From Streptomyces mesophilus (lineage in GTDB: Bacteria > Actinomycetota > Actinomycetes > Streptomycetales > Streptomycetaceae), in assembly GCF_011044995.1 (NCBI RefSeq), contig NZ_JAAKZW010000022.1:1-53849 (forward strand): a stretch of 53,849 nt of DNA, given 5' to 3'. A model generated the notes under the pieces. The model was not told the DNA's origin and did not search any database. It was given only the letters and a program-made list of their open reading frames with translations. Position 1 is the first letter of the stretch, and each line of letters starts with the position of its first letter. The translations under genes and the position numbers were made by a program. This document shows, one piece after another, positions 42,264 to 53,849 of this stretch.

Positions 42264-42654
42264 CTGGGCTTCACTGGTCGCCAATACTTACGAACTCAAT
42301 TCCCACTGGGACACTCCTCCGGCGTTGGACGCATGCGACCTGTTCTATGTCCAGATGGACGAGCGACATCATTCCGTCACGCTCGGCCTCGATGCACCAT
42401 TGGATGCGGAGCACCACGAAGGCGAGCAGACACCCGTCCCCAACTCTGTCGAGTTCTACTTGCAGTTCACCGACGTCGAGAGACTTCGAGTGAAAGGGTG
42501 GCAGGCTCCGGGGAACAAACACGCACGCCTGTACCGCCATGCTGACGGCACGATCCGTTTCAGCGCGGATTCCGAGGGGTCCCACCTCGAATTCGCCGCG
42601 TCGACATGCAGACTCGTCGAACTTCGCGCCCGCCGTGTATTCAGCCACGATTGA
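42250..42654 (+). CDS. Second Imm50-like immunity protein
   Basis: Protein of 134 aa, AT-richer than the surrounding genome. It shares the layout of the preceding protein: an acidic, aromatic N terminus (ESDWASLVANTYELNSHWDTPP), SVTLGLDAPLDAEHHE, a VEFYLQFTDVERLRVKGW strand matching VQCHVQFLAVEDLSLKDW, and a terminal HLEFAASTCRLVELRARRV. ATG 42250 lies inside the preceding gene (14-nt overlap), so translation is coupled. Such genes usually sit beside polymorphic toxins; here they are orphans, probably horizontally gained. The family call is by motif similarity, not certain. Confidence 0.7.
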   Translation: MSESDWASLVANTYELNSHWDTPPALDACDLFYVQMDERHHSVTLGLDAPLDAEHHEGEQTPVPNSVEFYLQFTDVERLRVKGWQAPGNKHARLYRHADGTIRFSADSEGSHLEFAASTCRLVELRARRVFSHD

Positions 42655-42720
42655 CAAGCCGGGATCAGGACGGCAGAGCCCACCACGGCACGTCTCCCTG
42701 AACAGGGTGCACACGCCGCA

Positions 42721-42760
42721 ACGCCCACCCCACAGTCCGGTCGGGGACAGGGGTGGGCGT
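42721..42760. terminator. Bidirectional terminator between Imm genes and gltD
   Basis: ACGCCCACCCC pairs perfectly with GGGGTGGGCGT (11 bp) around an 18-nt loop, between convergent genes ending at 42654 and 42838. Confidence 0.82.
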
Positions 42761-42837
42761 AGCGTCAGGTCCGTACGCCGTTGTACGGAGCGTCAGTTGG
42801 GGCCCGCCGCGAACAGCGCAAGCAGCGGGCCCGTGGG

Positions 42838-44290
42838 TCAGACCGTCAGCGACCGGTCCGTCGGGCGGATCGGGGCCGGCAGCTCCGACGCACCCGTCAG
42901 GAAGCGGTCCACACCGCGCGCCGCCGAGCGGCCCTCGGCGATCGCCCAGACGATCAGCGACTGACCACGGCCCGCGTCACCGGCGACGAACACACCGGGG
43001 ACGTTGGTCTCGTAGTCGTCGTTGCGGGCGATGTTGCCGCGCGCGTCGAGCTCGAGGTCGAACTGGGAGACCAGCCCGTTCTCGACATCCGTACCGGTGA
43101 AGCCCATGGCGAGCGTCACGAGCTGCGCCGGGATGACCCGCTCGGTGCCCGGCTTCTGGGTCAGCTTGCCGTCGATGAACTCGACCTCGATGAGGTGCAG
43201 TTCCTGGACGTTGCCGTCCTCGTCGCCCGCGAAGTGCGTGGTCGACACGGAGTAGACCCGCTCGCCGCCCTCCTCGTGCGCGGAGGTCACCTTGTACAGC
43301 ATCGGGAACGTCGGCCACGGCTGACCGGAAGCACGCTCCTCGCCCGGCTTGGGCATGATCTCCAGCTGGGTGACGGACGCGGCACCCTGACGGTGGGCGG
43401 TGCCCACGCAGTCGGCGCCCGTGTCACCGCCGCCGATGACCACGACGTGCTTGCCCTCGGCCGTGATCGGCGGGGCCACGAAGTCGCCCTCGACCACCTT
43501 GTTGGCGAGCGGCAGGTACTCCATCGCCTGGTGGATGCCCTTCAACTCCCGTCCGGGGACGGGGAGATCACGGGCGGTGGTGGCGCCGGCGGCGATGACC
43601 ACGGCGTCGTACCGCTTGCGCAGGTCCGTCGACTTGAGGTCACGGCCGATCTCGACGCCCGTACGGAAGCGGGTGCCCTCCGCGCGCATCTGCTCGATGC
43701 GCCGGTTGATGTGCACCTTCTCCATCTTGAACTCGGGGATGCCGTACCGGAGCAGACCACCGATACGGTCCGCACGCTCGAACACGGCGACCGTGTGACC
43801 GGCCCGCGTCAGCTGCTGCGCGGCCGCGAGACCCGCGGGACCCGAGCCGACCACCGCGACGGTCTTGCCGGACAGGCGCTCGGGCGCCTGCGGCTTGACG
43901 TCGTTGGCGTCCCAGGCCTTGTCGATGATCGAGACTTCGACGTTCTTGATGGTGACGGCCGGCTGCGAGATACCGAGGACGCAGGCCGACTCGCAGGGAG
44001 CCGGGCACAGGCGACCGGTGAACTCGGGGAAGTTGTTCGTCGCGTGGAGACGCTCGGAAGCGGCGGCCCAGTCCTCGCGGTACGCGTAGTCGTTCCACTC
44101 CGGGATCAGGTTCCCGAGCGGGCAGCCGTTGTGGCAGAACGGGATGCCGCAGTCCATGCAGCGCGAGGCCTGCGTCGAGATGATCGGAAGCAGGGATCCG
44201 GGGACGTAGACCTCCTTCCAGTCCTGAACGCGCTCCTCGACCGGACGGGAACAGGCGACCTCGCGGCCGTGCTTGAGAAAGCCCTTCGGA

Positions 44291-44298
<8 letters not shown>
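42838..44298 (-). CDS. gltD: Glutamate synthase small subunit
   Basis: NADPH-dependent glutamate synthase beta chain of 486 aa. N-terminal iron-sulfur Cys: [14 protein letters not shown] and [12 protein letters not shown]-binding [15 protein letters not shown] and NADPH-binding [14 protein letters not shown]ossmann motifs, and C-terminal [23 protein letters not shown]. It passes electrons from NADPH to the large subunit, which makes two glutamates from glutamine and 2-oxoglutarate. It overlaps the end of gltB by 8 nt, so the pair is one operon. Confidence 0.97.
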
Positions 44299-48850
<4,552 letters not shown>

Positions 48851-49202
48851 CGGCTCTCCCGTCGTCGTCGAGGCAAAAGTGCAGGTGCCGAGGGACGACG
48901 TTGGCCCTCACGCTTCAAGAACTGCGCGAAATTTCGTGCAGGTTACATGATGAGGCGCTTCTCGAAAATCGGATAGCGCATTCCATCATGCGGACACCGC
49001 GCGTGACGGTCGTCCCGTCGGGGACAGGACCTACGCGGGCAGATCAATGACCGGGGGCCCATGTTTCGCGTGGGCTTCTTTGCCCATGGGTACGCCGGGG
49101 CCTCATTGCCCACGGCGCTTACGGCTCATGCCCGGCCGTCATGGGATCGAAACCGCTCGGTAACGACTACTTATGCCAGCCGCCGCATAGACCTGCAAGC
49201 CC
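48851..49202. other. gltB upstream intergenic region
   Basis: No gene in these 352 nt. It holds an 18-bp near-palindrome at 48923-48940 (TGCGCGAAATTTCGTGCA), a GTAAC-N6-GAAAT pair on the minus strand (48931-48946), and a GTCAT-N6-GAAAC-N6-GTAAC run at 49138-49164. The middle has loosely repeated GCCCATGG/GCCCACGG pieces of no known meaning. Confidence 0.6.
49138..49164. promoter_or_regulatory. GlnR-like box upstream of gltB
   Basis: GTCAT-N6-GAAAC-N6-GTAAC fits three of the four half-sites of the Streptomyces GlnR layout gTnAC-N6-GaAAC-N6-gTnAC-N6-GaAAC, about 290 nt upstream of gltB. The nearer GTAAC-N6-GAAAT is at 48931-48946. Confidence 0.5.
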
Positions 49203-49934
49203 TTATCCTACGGCCGTTCCGAACAGTGTGCCGAGGGCGTACGTCACACCCGCAGCGGCCCCACCGAGCGCCAGCTGCCGCAGCCCGCTGAACCACCAAC
49301 TGCGCGCCGTCACCTTCGCCACCACGGCCCCGCAGGCGAAAAGCCCGACAAGCGCGAGCAGCACGGCCGGCCACATCGTGGAGACACCGAGCAGATACGG
49401 CAGTACGGGGAGCAGGGCCCCGAGCGCGAACGCACCGAAGGAGGAGACGGCCGCCACCGCAGGCGAGGGCAGATCGTCCGGGTCGATGCCCAGTTCCTCG
49501 CGCGCGTGGATTTCCAGGGCCTGCTCGGGGTCGCGCGACAGCTGCCGCGCCACCTCGCGGGCGAGCCCGGGCTCGACACCGCGCGAGACGTACAGCTCGG
49601 CGAGCTCCCGCTCCTCGCACTCCGGGTGCTTGCGCAACTCGCGCCGCTCGACGTCGAGTTCCGCCTGGACGAGCTCGCGCTGGGAGGCGACGGAGGTGTA
49701 CTCGCCGGCGGCCATGGAGAACGCACCGGCCGCGAGACCCGCGAGCCCGGTGATCACGATCGTCTGCTGCGACACGGACCCGCCGGCCACACCGGTCATC
49801 AGCGCGAGGTTGGACACGAGTCCGTCCATCGCCCCGAACACGGCCGGCCGCAGCCAGCCGCCGTTCACATCGCGGTGCGTGTGGTTGTCGCGGTGCGCCT
49901 CGTGGAGTGGTGCTTCGGTCTCGATGATCGCCAT
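49203..49934 (-). CDS. VIT1/CCC1-family transporter
   Basis: Membrane protein of 243 aa, related to vacuolar iron/manganese transporters. Helix 1-2: LRPAVFGAMDGLVSNLALMTGVAGG; helix 2: GLAGLAAGAFSMAAGEYTSVASQRELVQAELDVERRELRKHPE, the family signature with conserved acidic and Met residues, then a cytoplasmic metal-binding-like helical region rich in Glu (EERELAELYVSRGVEPGLAREVARQL), and three C-terminal helices. It is likely a divalent metal-proton antiporter for iron or manganese. ATG 49934 has AGGGGG upstream. It ends 352 nt from gltB and points the same way. Confidence 0.92.
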   Translation of the reverse strand: MAIIETEAPLHEAHRDNHTHRDVNGGWLRPAVFGAMDGLVSNLALMTGVAGGSVSQQTIVITGLAGLAAGAFSMAAGEYTSVASQRELVQAELDVERRELRKHPECEERELAELYVSRGVEPGLAREVARQLSRDPEQALEIHAREELGIDPDDLPSPAVAAVSSFGAFALGALLPVLPYLLGVSTMWPAVLLALVGLFACGAVVAKVTARSWWFSGLRQLALGGAAAGVTYALGTLFGTAVG

Positions 49935-50021
49935 GTTCCGGCCCCCTGTTTTCTCGTCGTACGACCTCGAAAGTACGCGCGAAAAATGGCTCCTGCCAGC
50001 AAGGAAGGCCTGGCTAACACC

Positions 50022-50126
50022 CTTCAGCCCCTGCGGCGTTTGAGCAGATCCGAACGAAGTTCGGATGCGGGGGTCCGGGGGCGAAGCCCTCGGTTTCGGG
50101 AAGGGGCGGGGTGGGGGAGAAAAGCC
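50022..50126. repeat. Streptomyces dispersed intergenic repeat with perfect palindrome
   Basis: Contains TTCAGCCCCTGCGGCGTTTG, the perfect repeat ATCCGAAC-GAA-GTTCGGAT at 50048-50066, and GGTTTCGGGAAGGGGCGGGG. From memory, this layout recurs between genes across Streptomyces genomes. It occupies most of the 264-nt divergent gap between the VIT and ADP-ribosylglycohydrolase genes. Confidence 0.65.
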
Positions 50127-50198
50127 CCTCACGGGCGAAGGGGTGACATAAGCCCCCACACACGCAGCGCAAAGCACCCGACGGGGAACGCATCCCCT

Positions 50199-51221
50199 AT
50201 GCAGCAGCCGATTGCATACGTTCCGCCGGAAGCAGCGGCGCCCACCACGAACAGCCCCTCCGTGCGCACCCGCGCAAGAGGCGCCCTCCTCGGCCTCGCC
50301 GTCGGCGACGCCCTCGGCGCCCCCGCCGAGAACCTCAAGCCCTCCGAGATCCGCGCCCGCTGGGGCCGTATCGAGGGGTTCGTCGTCGACGACCCCGCCG
50401 GCACCGACGACACCGAGTACGCGATCTTCTCCGGCCTGCTGCTCGCCCGCTACGGCTCGGGACTCACCACCGCGCGGGCCGAGACCGCCTGGCACCAGTG
50501 GATCGCCGACCTCGACGAGGGCCCGTTCAAGGGGGCCGGGTTCAGCGAGCGCGGCACCCTCGAGAACCTCCGCCGGGGCCTCGCCGCCCCCGTCACCGCC
50601 CAGCACCGGCACGCCTGGAGCGACGGGCTCGCGATGCGGGCCGCGCCCTTCGGGGTGTACGCGGTGGGCAACCCCGCCGAGGCCGCCCGCCTCGTCGCGA
50701 TCGACGGCTCGGTGAGCCACGACGGCGAGGGCATCTACGGCGGTCAGGCCGTCGCCGCCGGAGTCGCCGCCGCGATGGGCGGCGCGGGCGCGGCCTCGGT
50801 GATCGGCGCCGCGCTCTCCGTCATCCCCATGGACTCGTGGACGGCACGTTCCCTGCGCCGCGCGGTGATCGCCGCCCCCGCCGGGGAGCGCGCGGTCCGC
50901 AGCGCGGTCGTCATCGGCGGCTACCCGTGGACCGATCTCGCGCCCGAGGCGGTGGGCCTGGCCTTCGGCGCCTTCGCCGCCGCGCGCGGCGACTTCCGCG
51001 CATCGGTCCTCATGGCGGTCAACATGGGCCGCGACGCCGATACGACGGCCGCGCTCGCCGGCGCCCTCGCCGGGGCGCTGCAGGGCGAGACGGCCATCCC
51101 CGAACCGTGGGCGCAGGCGATCGGCCCGGTCCGCGGCAGCTGCCTGCCCTCCATGGCGGGCCATCACGTCCTGGACGTCGCCGACCTGCTCACCCCGGAC
51201 GACGAGGAGACGACACCATGA
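50199..51221 (+). CDS. ADP-ribosylglycohydrolase family protein 1
   Basis: ARH/DraG-fold hydrolase of 340 aa, first of four overlapping paralogues. Metal-binding motifs are intact: GLAVGDALGAPAENL, DDTEYAIFSGLLL, and C-terminal NMGRDADTTAALAGALAGAL with the two Asp and Thr that bind the di-metal centre. Such enzymes remove ADP-ribose from proteins, nucleic acids or O-acetyl-ADP-ribose. GGGGAA lies upstream of ATG 50199. The stop overlaps the next start (ATGA). Confidence 0.92.
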   Translation: MQQPIAYVPPEAAAPTTNSPSVRTRARGALLGLAVGDALGAPAENLKPSEIRARWGRIEGFVVDDPAGTDDTEYAIFSGLLLARYGSGLTTARAETAWHQWIADLDEGPFKGAGFSERGTLENLRRGLAAPVTAQHRHAWSDGLAMRAAPFGVYAVGNPAEAARLVAIDGSVSHDGEGIYGGQAVAAGVAAAMGGAGAASVIGAALSVIPMDSWTARSLRRAVIAAPAGERAVRSAVVIGGYPWTDLAPEAVGLAFGAFAAARGDFRASVLMAVNMGRDADTTAALAGALAGALQGETAIPEPWAQAIGPVRGSCLPSMAGHHVLDVADLLTPDDEETTP

Positions 51222-52426
51222 CGCGCGACGACGCCGCCCTGCCGCATCACGACACGAACCCCGCCCCGAGCCACTCACGTATCGAAGGGCTCCTCCTCGG
51301 GATCGCCGCGGGAGACGCCGCCGGCTGGCCCGCCGCCCGGCACCGCGCCGCCCGGATGCCCGAGTGGACCCGCCGGCTCACCCGGGAGCTCGACACGTTC
51401 GCCGAGCAGAACGCCACCACCACGCTTCCCGTGCCCATCGCCCTCAACCAGCCGCCCGAGCCCCTGCAGCTGGGGCCGTCCGACGACGCCGAGTGGGCGG
51501 CGTTCACGGCGGTCTCGCTGCTCAAGTCGGCCGCCGCGGGTGTGCCCGCACTGCGCGTACGAGCCGCCGTGGACCACACCTGGCAGACCCTCGCGGCCCA
51601 GATCGCCGAGGCAGAACAGCGCGCCCCCGAGGTCGAGTCCGCGGTCGTGCCGCTGCGGGCCCGTATCTCCGTACGCGCGGGTCTGGGCAATCTCGCCGGC
51701 GGTCTGCGGCCGCCCGCGACCGGCCACGACAATCCGCACTACTTCGACGACGCGGCCTGTGTACGCGGCTGCGTGCTCGCCCTGCTGCACCCCGGCGATC
51801 CTCAACAGGCCGCGGACCTGGCCGAGTTCGACGCCCGCTACACCCAGGACGGCGACGGTGTGCACGGCGCACGCGCCATGGCCGCGGCGAGTGCCGCACT
51901 GCTCGGCGGCTGGGACATCGACGCGGCCGTGGACGCGGCGCTCGATCAGCTGCCGGACGCGACGGAGATCGGCCGCAACGCCCAACATGCCGTGAAGCTC
52001 GCCCGGGACCCGGTCTACGCGGCCGACGCCTTCGCCCTCGTGCCGGTCCTCGAGCACCAGATCGTCGATCACGTCTACAGCTACGGCATCGCGGCCGCCG
52101 AAACCGTCCCGGTCGCCCTCGCCCTGACCACTGCGTCGCGCGGCTCCCTCGCACGCGCGGTACCGGCCGCCGCCTGCCTCTCCCGCGTCGCCGACTCGGC
52201 GCCGGCGCTCGCGGGCGCGCTCGCGGGCGCGTACGAAGGGGCCGCGGGCGTGCCCGAGTCCTGGCGCGCGGCCTGCCGCACCCTGTCGGGCTGTGCGCTG
52301 CCCCGGCTCGCGGGCACCGATCTGGTGGAACTCGCGGCGGAACTCGCCGAACTCCTCGCACCAGACCGGGAACCGGCCTCCACGGGTGGACAATTCACGC
52401 ATGACAGACAGGAAAGGCGCATCTGA
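51218..52426 (+). CDS. ADP-ribosylglycohydrolase family protein 2, degenerate site
   Basis: Paralogue of 402 aa starting in a 4-nt ATGA overlap. It keeps the fold (IEGLLLGIAAGDAAGWPAARH, SDDAEWAAFTAVSL, ALAGALAGAYEGAAGVPESW) but the C-terminal metal motif reads SRVADSA where active members have GRDxDT: one Asp is Val and the Thr is Ser. The first Asp pair (SDDAE) remains. It may be a non-catalytic partner, or use an altered centre. Its end overlaps the next gene by 26 nt. Confidence 0.87.
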   Translation: MTRDDAALPHHDTNPAPSHSRIEGLLLGIAAGDAAGWPAARHRAARMPEWTRRLTRELDTFAEQNATTTLPVPIALNQPPEPLQLGPSDDAEWAAFTAVSLLKSAAAGVPALRVRAAVDHTWQTLAAQIAEAEQRAPEVESAVVPLRARISVRAGLGNLAGGLRPPATGHDNPHYFDDAACVRGCVLALLHPGDPQQAADLAEFDARYTQDGDGVHGARAMAAASAALLGGWDIDAAVDAALDQLPDATEIGRNAQHAVKLARDPVYAADAFALVPVLEHQIVDHVYSYGIAAAETVPVALALTTASRGSLARAVPAAACLSRVADSAPALAGALAGAYEGAAGVPESWRAACRTLSGCALPRLAGTDLVELAAELAELLAPDREPASTGGQFTHDRQERRI

Positions 52427-53570
52427 CGCAGGCGGTCTTCCCCTGGACGACCGCATCAGCCGTGCCCTGACCGGCGCCGCGGTCGGCGACGCCCTCGGCG
52501 GACCGGTCGAGGGCTACAGCCCCGAGCAGATCCTGGAGCGCCACGGCGGCCGGGTGCACGGTGTCGTCGGCCCCTGGTTCGAGGACTGGCGCACCGCCCG
52601 GCCGATCGCCCCGTACCACAAGGGCGACGGCCACATCACGGACGACACCTTGCTGACGCACGCGCTGATCAGGGTGTACGAGAAGGTACGGGACCACCTC
52701 GACGCGTACGCCGTGGCCGAGCACCTGGTCCCCGAACTGACCGGCGAGCCGCGCTGGATCCCGGAGCTGGAGACGGAGGCGATCCTGCTCCAGCGGGTCT
52801 TCCTCGCGGAGAAGTGGCTGGTCGCCCGCCTCCACTACGGCCATGTGGACCCGCGCGAGGCGGGCGCGGGCAACATCGTCAACTGCGGCGCGGCGATGTA
52901 CATGGCGCCGGTCGGCCTGGTCAACGCGGGCCATCCGGCCGGTGCTTACGCCGAGGCCCTGGACATCGCGGGCGCGCACCAGTCCTCGTACGGCCGTGAG
53001 GCGGCGGGCGTCTTCGCGGCGGGCGTGGCCGCGGCCTGCACCCCGGGCGCGACGCCCGCCTCCGTCGTGGAAACCTGTCTGTCCCTGGCGAAGGACGGCA
53101 CACGGGCCGCGATCGAGGCGGTGTGCACGACGGCCGCGTCGTACGACTCCTTCGAACCCGCCCTAGCCCCGCTGCGGGCGGCCGTCGAGCCCTTCGACAC
53201 CGTGGGCCCCAACTACCGCGCCCCGTCCCTCGGCGCCCGCCGCCCGTCCCGCCTCCACTCCATCGAGGAACTCCCCATCGCCCTCGGCATGCTGCTCGTC
53301 GGCGGCGGCGACTACCGCTCCACGGTGCTCGGCGCGGTCAACTACGGCCGGGACTGCGACTCGATCGCCACGATGAGCGGGGCGATGGCGGGGGCGCTGG
53401 GTGCGGAGGTCCCCGAGGAGTGGGCGAAGCAGGTCGCGGAGGCCAGCCGTATCGACTTGTCGTCCCCCGCACTGGCCCTGTCCCAGGTGACCCGCGAGAT
53501 CTACGCACGGGACCTCTCCCGCCGCCGCACCCACGAGGCAGCCTTCGCCGCACTCCTGGACGCCCGATGA
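52401..53570 (+). CDS. ADP-ribosylglycohydrolase family protein 3
   Basis: Paralogue of 389 aa with intact metal sites: LTGAAVGDALGGPVEGY, GHITDDTLLTHALIRVYEKV and NYGRDCDSIATMSGAMAGAL. It is of the larger ARH type, with a LGAVNYGRDCD core and a basic tail. ATG 52401 lies inside the preceding gene (26-nt overlap), and its stop overlaps the next ATG (ATGA), so all four should be translated as one coupled operon. Confidence 0.92.
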   Translation: MTDRKGASDAGGLPLDDRISRALTGAAVGDALGGPVEGYSPEQILERHGGRVHGVVGPWFEDWRTARPIAPYHKGDGHITDDTLLTHALIRVYEKVRDHLDAYAVAEHLVPELTGEPRWIPELETEAILLQRVFLAEKWLVARLHYGHVDPREAGAGNIVNCGAAMYMAPVGLVNAGHPAGAYAEALDIAGAHQSSYGREAAGVFAAGVAAACTPGATPASVVETCLSLAKDGTRAAIEAVCTTAASYDSFEPALAPLRAAVEPFDTVGPNYRAPSLGARRPSRLHSIEELPIALGMLLVGGGDYRSTVLGAVNYGRDCDSIATMSGAMAGALGAEVPEEWAKQVAEASRIDLSSPALALSQVTREIYARDLSRRRTHEAAFAALLDAR

Positions 53571-53849
53571 ATCTCCGCCTCACGTGGGTCCAGCCGGAGG
53601 ACCTGATCGGCCACGAGCTGCGGCAGTTGGCCCTGGAGGGTTACGACACCTCGTGGGCGGAGTCGCGCTGGCTGGCGGCAGGCGGCCATCCGGCGCCGGA
53701 ACGCGCGGGGGCGTCCGGTCCACCGGCCCCGGGGTTGCGCGACGTCGCGGTGCGGCTCCTCGACGAACTCGCCGAATCGAGCGCGCCGACCGCTCACTGC
53801 GTTCCCGCACCGGGCCGTGCGCACCCGGTCCGTCCGGCCGCCCCCTGCC
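53567..53849 (+). CDS. ADP-ribosylglycohydrolase family protein 4, partial
   Basis: Starts in an ATGA overlap with the preceding gene and runs off the window end (94 codons seen). The N terminus (NLRLTWVQPEDLIGHELRQLALEGYD, WLAAGGHP, GLRDVAVRLLDELAE) resembles the N-terminal extension of a larger Streptomyces ADP-ribosylglycohydrolase. The catalytic core lies beyond the window, so the family call rests on this extension and on operon position. Confidence 0.7.
   Translation, partial: MNLRLTWVQPEDLIGHELRQLALEGYDTSWAESRWLAAGGHPAPERAGASGPPAPGLRDVAVRLLDELAESSAPTAHCVPAPGRAHPVRPAAPC

Overview
The window is typical Streptomyces chromosome: very high GC with strong third-position GC bias, GTG/ATG starts with GGAGG-type ribosome sites or apparently leaderless starts, many 4-nt GTGA/ATGA gene overlaps, and families such as SARP and LAL regulators, ANTAR, family 5 uracil-DNA glycosylase and GH46 chitosanase. 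The gltD-gltB / VIT-like / ADP-ribosylglycohydrolase order at the right end also resembles, from memory, the S. coelicolor SCO2025-SCO2031 neighbourhood. 47 protein genes are supported, the last cut by the window edge. No RNA gene, CRISPR array, insertion sequence or prophage was seen.

Layout. 0-11 kb: a NarL-type two-component pair, a putative zinc metalloprotein, an ankyrin/HEAT protein, a YnfA-like membrane protein, a PH-like membrane protein, an unrecognised protein with a glycine-rich hydrophobic segment, and a 936-aa LAL regulator. 11-26.6 kb: a steroid C/D-ring (HIP) catabolism locus matching the mycobacterial KstR2 regulon: two SDRs, EchA20, IpdA, IpdB, IpdC, FadA6, KstR2, IpdF and two acyl-CoA dehydrogenases. 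It is split by a 5.5-kb block with a phosphatase, an MFS exporter, an MMPL transporter and a SARP regulator. Two near-identical 18-bp palindromes, one in each divergent promoter region, fit KstR2 operators, so one repressor may control both halves. No FadD3 is in the window.

26.6-36 kb: a MerR/aldo-keto reductase pair with a MerR-type promoter, UdgB, a ProP-like symporter, a LURP-one/scramblase-like protein, an AraC regulator, a stand-alone ANTAR protein, an orphan cytochrome b (QcrB), and a hydroxysteroid-dehydrogenase-like SDR preceded by a perfect 19-bp inverted repeat. 35-39.4 kb: a GH46 chitosanase converging on a sugar ABC transporter whose upstream region carries a DasR-like site and paired LacI-like operators, which suggests amino-sugar or oligosaccharide uptake.

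39.6-42.7 kb: a secreted lamin-tail protein, a VWA protein and two overlapping, AT-richer Imm50-like immunity genes without a toxin. 42.8-49.9 kb: glutamate synthase gltB-gltD (with GlnR-like half-sites upstream) and a VIT1/CCC1-like transporter. 50.2 kb to the end: four overlapping ADP-ribosylglycohydrolase genes, the second lacking a key metal-binding aspartate.

The main structural novelties are a recurrent short imperfect duplication at gene 3' ends spanning the stop codon (five clear cases and one weak case) and an in-frame dispersed palindromic element inside one acyl-CoA dehydrogenase gene.
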